A DNA stretch of 64,000 nt from NCBI GenBank assembly GCA_934100165.1, contig CAKOPN010000006.1, forward strand, positions 61,839 through 125,838, in the 5' to 3' direction. Origin of the DNA: an uncultured Bacilli bacterium. GTDB lineage: Bacteria; Bacillota_I; Bacilli_A; RF39; UBA660. The position numbers were made by a program, and so were the translations under genes. Positions 34,450-42,938 of this stretch are shown piece after piece. The notes under the pieces were generated by a model, which saw only the letters and a list, made by a program, of their open reading frames with translations, was not told where the DNA came from and made no database searches. Positions within the stretch are counted from its first letter, which is position 1. Every line of letters begins with the position of its first letter.

Positions 34450-36021
34450 AATCATGAATCTATAGAAAATTTCAATATTTTTATCCTTATCAATTTCAAT
34501 TCTATCAATTAATGTTTGTAAAAGTTCTCTAGTAGGATTTTTTATATCTATTAATTCTCTTATTCTTTCTTCATATTCTTCTAATTCTTTAGTTTTAACA
34601 CTTTCTTTTTTAGTACCTTTATATTTTTCTAAATCCAATTGAGCTTTATTTAATAGACTTTCCGTTTCTTGAGATAATCTTTTATAAGTAACATCTGATA
34701 TATTACCTTTAAATTTATCTTCATATAACATATCAATTTTCGAGACATATTCTTTTATCTTCTCCTCTAAATATTTTATCTTTTCTTTATTATCTTCTTT
34801 CCTATTATTTTTAGTTGCTATTTCTTTAGATAATGATTTAGAATCAATTCGCTTAATATAATTTTTACAAGTCGTTCTTACTACTTCAAGTAGAGCTTCC
34901 TCTAATTTATCATATGGCATAAAATGCGGTTCACATAGTCTTCTTCTTGGATCTCTTGCATATTTATTACAATTAATAGTCCAATAATTATGATTTTTTC
35001 GGTACGTAATAGTTAATGTATTACCACATTCTTTACAAAATAGTAAATTTTCAAATAATCTTTTTTCTCTATTACTAACACTTACATTAGTCCTTTTGAC
35101 ATTACCTTGTATTCTTTCAAAAGTTAGTTTATCAACTAATGGTTCATGTGTTTCAGAAACTATGTCCCAATTACTTTTTGGAAGTGCTTTTTTCTTTTTA
35201 GATTTATAATTTATTTTAGTCTGTGTACTTTGAACCATATCACCTGTATACATTCTATTTTTTAATATCTTTTTAACTGATGATATAGTCCATTGTTCAT
35301 TATATCTCATTTTAGAATTAAGATTTTTTCGTTTTAAACTACTAGGTGTTTTAATTTTATTATCATTTAAATATGAAGCTATATCAGATAATCCTACACC
35401 ACTGGCTGCCATTTCAAATATTTTTTTAACTACCGATGCATATTCAGGATCAGGTATTAAATGACCTTTTTCATTTGGATCTTTCATATATCCATAGCTT
35501 GGATTACTTCCAATAAACTTTCCTTTCTTTCTTTTATCATTTAAAACACTCCTAATTTTAATAGAATTTTGCCTACTATAATAATCGTTACAAGCAATTA
35601 TAAATGTTGATGAATCATTACTTGCTTGATTAATTGCACTATCATAGTTTTCTTGTAATGATATAAATCTTATATTATTTTCTGGGAAAAATCTTTCAAT
35701 ATAATATCCTGTCATAACATGATCTCTACCTAATCTTGATAAATCTTTTACTATAACTAAATTTACCTTTTTACTTTTAATATCTTCAATCATTTTAGTA
35801 AATCCAGGTCTTTCAAAATTAGTACCAGAATATCCATCATCAACATATTCTCCAACAAATATAAAACCTTTTTCTTTTACAAAGTTCATTAATAAATTTC
35901 TTTGATTAGTAATACTTTCACTTTCTGATTCATAAGATTTTCCTTCATCTGCTTCAGATAATCTTATATATATGACCGCTCTATAAATATTATTTGGCAC
36001 TTGTATCAATCCGTTATACAT
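34447..36021 (-). CDS. Large serine recombinase (TnpX/integrase type)
   Basis: It should catalyse integration and excision of the element. The 524-residue product has the resolvase domain (~12-160; Tyr-Ile-Arg-Leu-Ser with catalytic Ser22, then LSRLGRDHVMTGYY), the recombinase domain (~170-290), a zinc ribbon (LLFCKECGNTL near 330, later Cys residues in NCNKYA and RRRLCEP) and a C-terminal coiled coil (~410-480). The length is typical of Tn4451/Tn5397-type enzymes. AGGAG precedes the ATG. Two tiny genes lie upstream. The symmetric arms at 30214-30232 and 42954-42972 are its probable binding sites. Confidence 0.96.
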   Translation of the reverse strand: MYNGLIQVPNNIYRAVIYIRLSEADEGKSYESESESITNQRNLLMNFVKEKGFIFVGEYVDDGYSGTNFERPGFTKMIEDIKSKKVNLVIVKDLSRLGRDHVMTGYYIERFFPENNIRFISLQENYDSAINQASNDSSTFIIACNDYYSRQNSIKIRSVLNDKRKKGKFIGSNPSYGYMKDPNEKGHLIPDPEYASVVKKIFEMAASGVGLSDIASYLNDNKIKTPSSLKRKNLNSKMRYNEQWTISSVKKILKNRMYTGDMVQSTQTKINYKSKKKKALPKSNWDIVSETHEPLVDKLTFERIQGNVKRTNVSVSNREKRLFENLLFCKECGNTLTITYRKNHNYWTINCNKYARDPRRRLCEPHFMPYDKLEEALLEVVRTTCKNYIKRIDSKSLSKEIATKNNRKEDNKEKIKYLEEKIKEYVSKIDMLYEDKFKGNISDVTYKRLSQETESLLNKAQLDLEKYKGTKKESVKTKELEEYEERIRELIDIKNPTRELLQTLIDRIEIDKDKNIEIFYRFMI

Positions 36022-36085
36022 TTATTACTCCTTTCTTTTTTGTATAACAATCAAAGCCATTTAAAGTATAATGCTTTATTTTCAT
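36014..36085 (-). CDS. Possible 23-codon peptide overlapping the recombinase start
   Basis: ATG at 36085, product starting MKIKHYTLNGFDCYTKK and ending 8 bp inside the recombinase gene. The overlap would couple its translation to the recombinase. The ribosome site is weak (GGTACTT), so it is tentative; small peptides are common just ahead of recombinases in this element class. Confidence 0.35.
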   Translation of the reverse strand: MKIKHYTLNGFDCYTKKKGVINV

Positions 36086-36098
36086 AAGTACCAATGTG

Positions 36099-36197
36099 CT
36101 AATTTTGAATTAGTACACTTTTTATATATTTATTTAACAAATCCACCAAATTAAGAGCATTATCATCCTTTTTAAAAGTTTCCGTAATTTTAAACAT
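36099..36197 (-). CDS. Possible 32-codon peptide upstream of the recombinase
   Basis: ATG at 36197 preceded by GAGGTGG, product starting MFKITETFKKDDN and ending KSVLIQN. The good ribosome site and the acidic/basic, helix-prone sequence support it, but there is no family I recognise. It could be a regulator or directionality peptide for the recombinase. Confidence 0.4.
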   Translation of the reverse strand: MFKITETFKKDDNALNLVDLLNKYIKSVLIQN

Positions 36198-36204
36198 AAG
36201 CCAC

Positions 36205-36222
36205 CTCATAAAATTTTATGAG
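36205..36222. repeat. Perfect 18-bp palindrome
   Basis: CTCATAAAATTTTATGAG, just upstream of the small peptide gene at 36099-36197, with a T-rich tract on the plus strand. Its right half touches the GAGGTGG ribosome site of the minus-strand gene, so it could be an operator or could hide that site in RNA. Confidence 0.55.
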
Positions 36223-36242
36223 TGTCTTTTTCATTTTATTTC

Positions 36243-36746
36243 TTATTCCTCCTCGTACATATCACTTAATAATTTTTTTAACTCTTTTTGTTTTTCAATA
36301 GTTGCCTCATTTTTAGGTATTAACTTACCATGCCAGTATTCATTACCATCTTCATCTTTATAATAAATACTATCTTCTTTTTTATTTAATTTATTATATT
36401 GTTTAAAGTTTTGTTTATAGCCTGTATTAAAATTATCTTTAACACTTTTTATTTTTAAATTTAAGAACTCTGATAATTTAATTATACGCTTAGAATTATT
36501 TGTACCTTTATTATCATATTCAGTCTTAATATAACCAAAGGTGGCCAAATTACTTATACTTTTTGATATAGTTACTTGTGTTACATTATAAATATCACAA
36601 AAATATCTATTAGTAGCCCAACAATAACCATTTTTCTTACAAAGACTTATTATATGAATTAATAATAGTCTTTCTAAAAATGTTAATCTATTATCTCTTA
36701 ATACGGATTTTAAAATAAATACATTTATGAATTCTTCTTTATCCAT
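36243..36746 (-). CDS. Winged helix-turn-helix protein, replication-initiator-like
   Basis: The ~167-residue product has a helical N-terminus followed by YCWATNRYFCDIYNVTQVTI and SKSISNLATFGYIKTEYD, the helix-turn-helix plus wing of plasmid or phage replication-initiation proteins (HTH_36/DnaD-N type). The rest is Lys- and Glu-rich with a YWHGKL segment. I choose the ATG at 36746 because the domain begins there and the upstream in-frame stretch crosses a terminator hairpin, but no clear ribosome site is visible. Role: replication of the excised circle or regulation. Confidence 0.55.
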   Translation of the reverse strand: MDKEEFINVFILKSVLRDNRLTFLERLLLIHIISLCKKNGYCWATNRYFCDIYNVTQVTISKSISNLATFGYIKTEYDNKGTNNSKRIIKLSEFLNLKIKSVKDNFNTGYKQNFKQYNKLNKKEDSIYYKDEDGNEYWHGKLIPKNEATIEKQKELKKLLSDMYEEE

Positions 36747-36863
36747 AATAATCAATATATAAGATATATCTTGAGATAATAAAAGTGCACTTTTAAAGAT
36801 TATTTTCCTAGGTGTTTTCATCTTATAACAAATTAAAATAAAAAGAAATTGTACAAAACATGC

Positions 36864-36887
36864 AAAAGGAGTACATTTCTGTACTCC
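36864..36887 (-). terminator. Terminator after the Mrr-STAND gene
   Basis: GGAGTAC-AGAAAT-GTACTCC (36868-36887) then TTTT on the minus strand, nine bases after the stop codon at 36896. Confidence 0.75.
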
Positions 36888-36895
36888 CAATTTAA

Positions 36896-39205
36896 TCATT
36901 GTATATCATAATCTTGATTAAATATATCGTCAACATCAATTGTATTTGAATTTATCCTTTGAGAATAATCATAATCAATAGAATCCCCATACATTTCTTT
37001 CTTGTAATCATTTAAATCATCGTCTAATAACATTTCAATACATATATTATCAATTATATAATCATAATCTAACTCTACATTATTAAATTTATACCCTAAA
37101 TTTCTAATATAATCAATGCATTCATTAGCTTTTTGTATTAATTCTTCTTCCACTTGCTGCTTAACTTCAAAAACGTAATTTATGTTTCCTTCTAATTCTT
37201 CATTATTATTTATAAATTTTATATCAGGTGATGTACTTCTAATTGTTTCATTAACAAAATCTTCTCCTAAGGAAATTAATTTATATTCAAGAGAAGATGA
37301 TAAAACACTAATTAAGTTTTTTTCTACTAATAAATTAGGCAATTCAATATCCGAATAATATTCTAATAATTCTTCAATATATTCATAATCTGAATCAACT
37401 ATTTTTTTTGAAAATTTTTCCACATCATTTATAATCGTCTCTAAAGAATAAAAAGCTCGGATACTTTTATTTAAAGCAAATTTAACTAAATAATTTCTTT
37501 TTAAATCATAATCAAAAAATGAAGAGACATAGTTTTTAATTTTTTTATCACAATACTTATGTTTAATAATAAATTCTATTTTCTTCTTTATTTCTAAATT
37601 ATCTTCACTCATAAATGAATTATAGTGATTATATGCTGATATTTTTTCAAAATTATCAATATTATTTTCTAAAAAATAAGGACATAATCCCGAAATTTTA
37701 TCCAATTGTTCTACATATAAAGCAGTATCAAATATTTTTTTCAATTGAGCATTATTATCAAGCAAATAATTTTGTATATAATCATTGATGGATGGGTTTA
37801 ATACACTTATATATTTTTTCTTGCCTAAAATAGCGATTCCTATCAGTGATTTACTCAATCTATTTATTGAATCATTAAAACTATAACGAGAAACGTCATA
37901 TCCATTTCTTATTAGAAAATTTACTGTTGATTTTTTTAAAACATCTATTGGAATATAATTATTTCCCAAAGTATATAATTGATACATTAATATCGCATCA
38001 CAAGGTTCAATCCTATCAAACTCACTTTTCCAAACATCCTTTGGGTTATTTAATGCATTTATAATGAAATCATAAAAATTTTCTGATTCTAACTTTTTCT
38101 CACGTATAACACACATTTCAATAATGCGTGTATTAAATGATTTATGCTCAATAATACTATTATAATTTTTATTTTTAATTATTGACTCATATGATTTTTT
38201 AGTAACACCGTTATGATACATTAAATTATATAAAATTCTTGCCCGATCTAATTTAGTTATTTCATTAACATCTATCAAACATTCTTTAATACCAATTTCG
38301 TCCATTAGCTTTTCAAATTCTTGTTTTTCATTCTTAGCTTTATTTAAAATTGTAATTCTACTATTTAGTATAATCTTTTTATTTTTATAAATTCTTGTTA
38401 ATTTTAATAACGATTTTAATTCATTAATCAATTTATCACTAATTGATAAGGACGTTTGTCCTAAAAAATCATCTAAAAAAATTATTTCAGGATTATCATT
38501 TTGTTGCACAGATTCTATCAACTTTGAAAAATCATTATTAGATACTGTTGTCAATCTATATTCTTTGTTACTTATCAAAAGATACCTTATCAACATTTTA
38601 GATGTCAATGTTTTTCCAATGCCAGGATCACCAATAAATAAAATAACTCCACTAGAATTTATAATATCGACTGCATCATAATATGCTTTAGTTTCTACAA
38701 AATATTTTGTTTCATTTTCAAAATCATCTATCATGACTTTACTAATAGCATCAGAATACCTATTTAAATACAAATCTAATACTACAGCTGATGAAAGCCA
38801 TAATTTATGATTCTTTTTTAAAACATCAATATTTGCATCATCTATTAAAAAATCATCGATATCATTTTTTCCTATAACATAAGAATAATTTTTCATGTAG
38901 TCTCTAAAAATATCATATATATTCTTAGTAACCGTTTCACTAATTTCAGCAGTAGTTAGTAAATAATATGAATCAAAAGACTGTTTTTTTATTTTTTCTA
39001 ATTCTTTTTTGCAAGCATCAACTAATTTTGAAGAATCTTTATATCTTTTACATTGACAAATAACTTTACCATCAAAACTTATTAAATCAATGCCATCATC
39101 TTTACCAGGACCAAATCTTTTAAATTTTAAATTTAATCTTTTTTCCATAAAATCCAGGCAAAACTTTTCAAACTCTATTGGATCTAAATTTAAAATATTA
39201 AACAT
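36896..39205 (-). CDS. Mrr-type nuclease fused to a STAND-like NTPase (candidate anti-phage sensor/effector)
   Basis: Residues ~1-110 are an Mrr-like PD-(D/E)xK nuclease with Glu11, Asp40 and Gln51-x-Lys53 (GIDLI then CQCKRY). Residues ~185-420 are a P-loop NTPase with Walker A GDPGIGKT (192-199) and Walker B EIIFLDDF (~240-247), followed by an all-helical region to 769 that probably senses a ligand. This layout matches nSTAND3-type restriction proteins; Avs proteins share the logic but are larger. It starts 1 bp after the OLD-like gene, so the two are one operon. Inferred action: NTPase-triggered DNA cleavage on infection. Confidence 0.85.
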   Translation of the reverse strand: MFNILNLDPIEFEKFCLDFMEKRLNLKFKRFGPGKDDGIDLISFDGKVICQCKRYKDSSKLVDACKKELEKIKKQSFDSYYLLTTAEISETVTKNIYDIFRDYMKNYSYVIGKNDIDDFLIDDANIDVLKKNHKLWLSSAVVLDLYLNRYSDAISKVMIDDFENETKYFVETKAYYDAVDIINSSGVILFIGDPGIGKTLTSKMLIRYLLISNKEYRLTTVSNNDFSKLIESVQQNDNPEIIFLDDFLGQTSLSISDKLINELKSLLKLTRIYKNKKIILNSRITILNKAKNEKQEFEKLMDEIGIKECLIDVNEITKLDRARILYNLMYHNGVTKKSYESIIKNKNYNSIIEHKSFNTRIIEMCVIREKKLESENFYDFIINALNNPKDVWKSEFDRIEPCDAILMYQLYTLGNNYIPIDVLKKSTVNFLIRNGYDVSRYSFNDSINRLSKSLIGIAILGKKKYISVLNPSINDYIQNYLLDNNAQLKKIFDTALYVEQLDKISGLCPYFLENNIDNFEKISAYNHYNSFMSEDNLEIKKKIEFIIKHKYCDKKIKNYVSSFFDYDLKRNYLVKFALNKSIRAFYSLETIINDVEKFSKKIVDSDYEYIEELLEYYSDIELPNLLVEKNLISVLSSSLEYKLISLGEDFVNETIRSTSPDIKFINNNEELEGNINYVFEVKQQVEEELIQKANECIDYIRNLGYKFNNVELDYDYIIDNICIEMLLDDDLNDYKKEMYGDSIDYDYSQRINSNTIDVDDIFNQDYDIQ

Positions 39206-39206
39206 T

Positions 39207-40388
39207 TTATTTTACCTCCTCAACTAAATATTTATATTTCTCATAATCTTTAAAATTGTCTAAATATTCAATAAAATCAGGAGCATTTTCTTTTTTCCCA
39301 GTATAACCAATTTCACCCTCTAATATTGTATTTGATTCCAAATATATATTACATTTTTTTATTTCAATATTAATTGCTTTATTATTTTCATCCTTTTCAT
39401 TATCCTTATCAAATAATGGAATAACTTCTATATCAAGATTTTGAAATATTTTTATAAAAGGTATAAAGTGTGGCTTTCCATAACATTGAAAAATACTATA
39501 TTGTGTATATTGTTTATTATAATTAACTAACAATTTTTTAATAAACAATTCATCATTTATACCTTCTACCATATAAATTTTTTTTGAAAACAACGAATTC
39601 AAGAATTCCTTTTTATGAAGTTCTATAATATTTCTTTTTAACGAATCTACAGAGAAATAAGATTTTGATTTATTATTCAAATTTTCAACATGAATATCAC
39701 TAGGGAGTAATATAGCACTTTTAAAATCAATTTTTTTTGGTTCTCCAAAATTTGGATCATTAAATATAAATAAATTTTCAAAATCAATATCTAATAAATT
39801 TAATAAATCTGGAGAATGTGTAGCTACACAAATATCTTTCGTTTTACTTAAATCATTTATAAGACCTGCAGTAACATGCAACAACGATGGATGAGTATGA
39901 TTTTCTGGTTCATCTAAATAAATAAACTGCTTATGACTCTTTTGTATTAATTTTAATAAAAATTGTAATTTCTGACCACTTCCCATGTTATTTTTTAAAT
40001 CATCTGAATTTATTTTTACTATTTTTTTATACTCTTTTGTCGGAGTTGTAGAAATAACGTTTTTTTCTCTCTTTTGATTATTAAGGCTTAAAACCTCTTC
40101 CATTATTTCATTATAAATTTGTTGGTTCTCCTCAATACTTTTATCCAAAGCACTTTCATAATTTTTTCTAGCATTAGAAATCTCTTCATTCTCTAACAAC
40201 TCACTAATCAAATATTCCATTACAAAAGAGCTATTAACCGTATCTTTCATTTCATCAACAAATACTATTTCGGAATTTAATAATAGAATATCTTTTCTTT
40301 CTTTATCCTGTTTTTTTAATTCTTCTATTTCTTTATTTATCGCAAATGTTTTACCATAACCATTTGGACCAATATAAATTTTTAACAT
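39207..40388 (-). CDS. OLD/PARIS-like ABC-ATPase with C-terminal TOPRIM nuclease domain
   Basis: A 393-residue protein: Walker A GPNGYGKT (7-14), ABC signature GSGQK (136-140), Walker B FIYLDEPENH (155-164), H-loop ATHSPDLL (189-196), then a TOPRIM part with Glu275 (YMVEGINDE) and Asp327-x-Asp329 (LFDKDN). It has the domain order of OLD nucleases, but the ATPase is short and the nuclease part small, nearer to fused AriA-AriB of PARIS. No UvrD helicase (GajB) is adjacent, so it is not Gabija. A terminator lies just upstream; the Mrr-STAND gene follows directly. Confidence 0.83.
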   Translation of the reverse strand: MLKIYIGPNGYGKTFAINKEIEELKKQDKERKDILLLNSEIVFVDEMKDTVNSSFVMEYLISELLENEEISNARKNYESALDKSIEENQQIYNEIMEEVLSLNNQKREKNVISTTPTKEYKKIVKINSDDLKNNMGSGQKLQFLLKLIQKSHKQFIYLDEPENHTHPSLLHVTAGLINDLSKTKDICVATHSPDLLNLLDIDFENLFIFNDPNFGEPKKIDFKSAILLPSDIHVENLNNKSKSYFSVDSLKRNIIELHKKEFLNSLFSKKIYMVEGINDELFIKKLLVNYNKQYTQYSIFQCYGKPHFIPFIKIFQNLDIEVIPLFDKDNEKDENNKAINIEIKKCNIYLESNTILEGEIGYTGKKENAPDFIEYLDNFKDYEKYKYLVEEVK

Positions 40389-40408
40389 ACTACATCACTC
40401 CTACTACT

Positions 40409-40458
40409 AAAAAAACGCAATACAAAACTTAAAGATAATTTAAGCCTGTACTAGCGCC
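40409..40458 (-). terminator. Terminator just ahead of the OLD-like gene
   Basis: On the minus strand an interrupted stem (GGCGCTAGTAC with GTATTGCG, inner CTTAAA/TTTAAG) is followed by seven T's ending at 40409, only 20 bases before the OLD-like start (40388), which has AGGAGTGATG upstream. It ends the remnant gene but could also attenuate the defence operon. Confidence 0.65.
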
Positions 40459-40470
40459 TTTTTATTCTTT

Positions 40471-40889
40471 TTATAATTTTATATTCCAAATACCTTGTTT
40501 TCCAGATATTTCATTTTTACAATTAACTTTTTCTAAATTTTCTAATTTCCAAGCATATCCAGTTCTATCAAACTTATGACCATAGACCAGCTCATTTTCG
40601 CTTATTATTTTCTTATTTACATCTGGATCAAGCTTGATACAATCCGTAATGCTTACTTTAGCCAATATTCGAGGTTTTGAATAATTTAAATTAAGATGTT
40701 CAAATTTCTTCATAGCATCTAAGTCAACACCCTTACCAGCATGAATTAAAATTTCTCCTCTTGCCTCATATGTTTGTATAGCAACTTATCTATTTCAGAA
40801 GAAAAAAAACATGTACCACCTAATTTTTGATACGGTCTTCTAATACCACCTATTCCCGCAAATAAATCTATAAATTTAAAATCTGACAT
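40471..40889 (-). pseudogene. Remnant: N-terminus of a C5-cytosine methyltransferase joined to the C-terminus of an ASCH-domain protein
   Basis: From ATG 40889 (site GTGAGGTGAT) the frame reads MSDFKFIDLFAGIGGIR and SSEIDK, motif I of DNA cytosine-5 methyltransferases, then shifts frame. In the next frame it reads AIQTYEARGEILIHAGKG and continues into an ASCH domain with ILAKVSITDC, GYAWKLENLEK and GKQGIWNIKL, ending at 40471. The methyltransferase catalytic Pro-Cys, target-recognition region and most of the gene are gone. It is a deletion fusion left from a modification system, non-functional as a methylase. An internal ATG (40713) could still yield an 80-residue ASCH fragment. Confidence 0.85.
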
Positions 40890-41082
40890 TTTTATCACCT
40901 CACTATTGTACAATTTCTAGTACGCTCTCTATAAATAATTATAACACATATTTCGACATTTTTATTAAGGGTTTGGGAATTTCCCACAAAAGAATTTCTT
41001 ACGGGAGTACAAATTCAGTGCTGGCTAGACAATAAACATACTCCTACATCAATTTTTTAATGTGTTTTATTTTTGAATTTAA

Positions 41083-42189
41083 TTACAAAGTATAGTTACT
41101 TATTAATTGGAGTATAATCTGATTTCTTTGCATAACTAAACTTTCCGGTTCGTAAAAGCACATAAACATTTCATTTTTATCTACCGATTTTTTATATAAT
41201 TTCAAAAATAAAATTAAGTTTTTTCTTTGAAAATCAGTCATGTTTTCTAACAAACAAATTATATTTTGATAAGAATTTTGATCCAAAAAATCAAAAAATT
41301 TATTCATAAAACCAATCATAACATCAGATAATTGTAATCGAATATTTTTCTTAGAATCTTCGAAATTATAATTAGTTATATCGCTATTTTTTAATTTATC
41401 TTGAATTTCCGAAATCTCATCAAAGCAATGAAACGATTTATAAAATTTAACACACATATCTAAGTTCAACCCTGAATAACCATCAATTATTACTTTTTCA
41501 GAATTATTTTCTAAAAAAAATAATTGCTCCTTTTTTGAAAATTTTTTAAATAATTGTCTACAAGTTTCAAGACAAAATAACATATTAGTATCTGTTTCAT
41601 TAATCCAATTATACATTTTTTTGCAAAAAAACTCAATGCAATCTCCAGTAACATTGGGATAATTTGATTCTTCTAAAATATGTATAAACCTATTTATATC
41701 TGTTTTTACATAAAAATATAATTCATCTTTCATTATTGGTGCTAAAAAAGAATATGTTTCTTTATATTTATCTAACAATAAAGAATCAACTATTTCTATT
41801 ATTACATCATAAAGATTATCAAAAGTAGAACAATGTAAATATATATCATTATCATACATAAATTCTAATATTTTATTTAAGTTTTTTCCTCTCAGGCAAT
41901 TTATAAATGTATCTGTTTTTCCTGTATTTATTTGTTTAAATTTTAATTCACCTTGTACATTTAATTTTTTTAATAAGTCGTCCCAATCAACCATATCATC
42001 TTTATTTTTATCTAAAGTTAATCCACCTAATCTATATTTTTGTAAAAAATTATCAATATTTAAAATTTTGTTATCTTTAAACTGAAATTTAATAAAATTA
42101 TTTGTTTCATCATAATAAAAATTATTAACCACATTAGTATCATAACCTTGCTCAGTATAGTATTCTTCTAGCAATGCACTAAGACTCAT
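41083..42189 (-). CDS. DUF3800-like protein (probable RNase-H-fold)
   Basis: The ~368-residue product has FYYDETNNF near 24-32, then RLGGLTLD, YLHCSTFDNLYDVIIEIVD in the middle and LQLSDVMIGFMNKFF near the end. These match the Asp-containing strands of DUF3800 proteins, a family of predicted RNase-H-fold nucleases often found in defence islands. The match is by motif only. The start at 42189 follows AGGAG; TATAAT at 42211-42216 is a candidate -10. It is bracketed by a terminator upstream, so it is its own unit. Confidence 0.6.
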   Translation of the reverse strand: MSLSALLEEYYTEQGYDTNVVNNFYYDETNNFIKFQFKDNKILNIDNFLQKYRLGGLTLDKNKDDMVDWDDLLKKLNVQGELKFKQINTGKTDTFINCLRGKNLNKILEFMYDNDIYLHCSTFDNLYDVIIEIVDSLLLDKYKETYSFLAPIMKDELYFYVKTDINRFIHILEESNYPNVTGDCIEFFCKKMYNWINETDTNMLFCLETCRQLFKKFSKKEQLFFLENNSEKVIIDGYSGLNLDMCVKFYKSFHCFDEISEIQDKLKNSDITNYNFEDSKKNIRLQLSDVMIGFMNKFFDFLDQNSYQNIICLLENMTDFQRKNLILFLKLYKKSVDKNEMFMCFYEPESLVMQRNQIILQLISNYTL

Positions 42190-42221
42190 AACAATCAACT
42201 CCTCACATATATTATAACATT

Positions 42222-42248
42222 AAAAACACTACCATTTCTGATAGCGTT
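42222..42248 (-). terminator. Terminator after the tnpV pair
   Basis: AACGCTATC pairs with GGTAGTGTT (9 bp with G-U pairs) around a 6-base loop, then TTTTT on the minus strand, seven bases past the stop at 42256. Confidence 0.8.
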
Positions 42249-42255
42249 AATTTTT

Positions 42256-42555
42256 TTAATAATATCTTTTTAATCTTAATGGATTACTATTCTTCACTAC
42301 TAAATTATATTTTATTTTTAATATTTCTTTTATCTTAGGTATAAGTCTACTAATATCACACCTACAATTAAATATATCTACAGCAGAGTTAATATGATTT
42401 ATTAAATTACATTCTGATAAACAATGTCTACTATATACATTTGCTAAATAGAATGCAACTACATCTGGTATAACATAATTATTTAAATAATTATTAACAT
42501 TGTTATAGAAAGGTAAATATATTTCTTCAAATTCTTTATTAGTTATATCACACAT
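42256..42555 (-). CDS. Small protein of unknown function next to tnpV
   Basis: A 99-residue product starting MCDITNKEFEEIYL, with four Cys in its middle (HCLSECN, NCRCD) and a basic C-terminus. It overlaps the end of tnpV by 8 bp, implying coupled translation and a shared role in the element. I do not recognise the family. Confidence 0.6.
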   Translation of the reverse strand: MCDITNKEFEEIYLPFYNNVNNYLNNYVIPDVVAFYLANVYSRHCLSECNLINHINSAVDIFNCRCDISRLIPKIKEILKIKYNLVVKNSNPLRLKRYY

Positions 42556-42898
42556 AGATATACTCCTTTAAAATTATTTCTTCGACTTTATTTTTTATAT
42601 TATTCATTTTACCTATCCATAACATTTGACTACTACTTTTTAATTCTTCAGTTATATTTTCTTTTTCAACAAGTTCTTTAATTAAACTTTGTTCTTTATC
42701 AATAAGTGTAATATCAATATCATTCAAATACTCATTCAACTTATCTTTCATAAGTAGCTCAGTATATAATACTCTTTTATTCTTCTTTAAATACTCCAAT
42801 TTAAGTAATCCGTACTTTCCTAAATTAAATCTTTCTTTATTTTCTAATTTCAAATCTGGTAATAAATAATCACCAATTCTAGTGTAACTAATGCTCAT
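42548..42898 (-). CDS. tnpV: TnpV-family transposon protein
   Basis: The ~116-residue product matches the TnpV pattern: SISYTRIGDYLLPDL at the start, GKYGLLKLEYLKKN, then MLWIGKMNNIKNKVEEIIL near the end. TnpV accompanies TnpX-type serine recombinases in Tn4451-like elements; its biochemical role is unknown. The ATG at 42898 has GAGG upstream. It is the gene nearest attR. Confidence 0.85.
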   Translation of the reverse strand: MSISYTRIGDYLLPDLKLENKERFNLGKYGLLKLEYLKKNKRVLYTELLMKDKLNEYLNDIDITLIDKEQSLIKELVEKENITEELKSSSQMLWIGKMNNIKNKVEEIILKEYIYV

Positions 42899-42938
42899 AA
42901 TTTTCCTCATTTCTTTCTATTTTATTTGGTTTTAATTG

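Noticed and set aside
34447..36021. Phage integrase/prophage
   Set aside because: No capsid, terminase, portal or lysis gene is present in the element; TnpV points to a transposon-like integrative element.
39207..40388. Gabija (GajA)
   Set aside because: The domain order fits OLD nucleases, but no UvrD-like GajB is adjacent; HelD at 57586-59655 is distant and is a different family.
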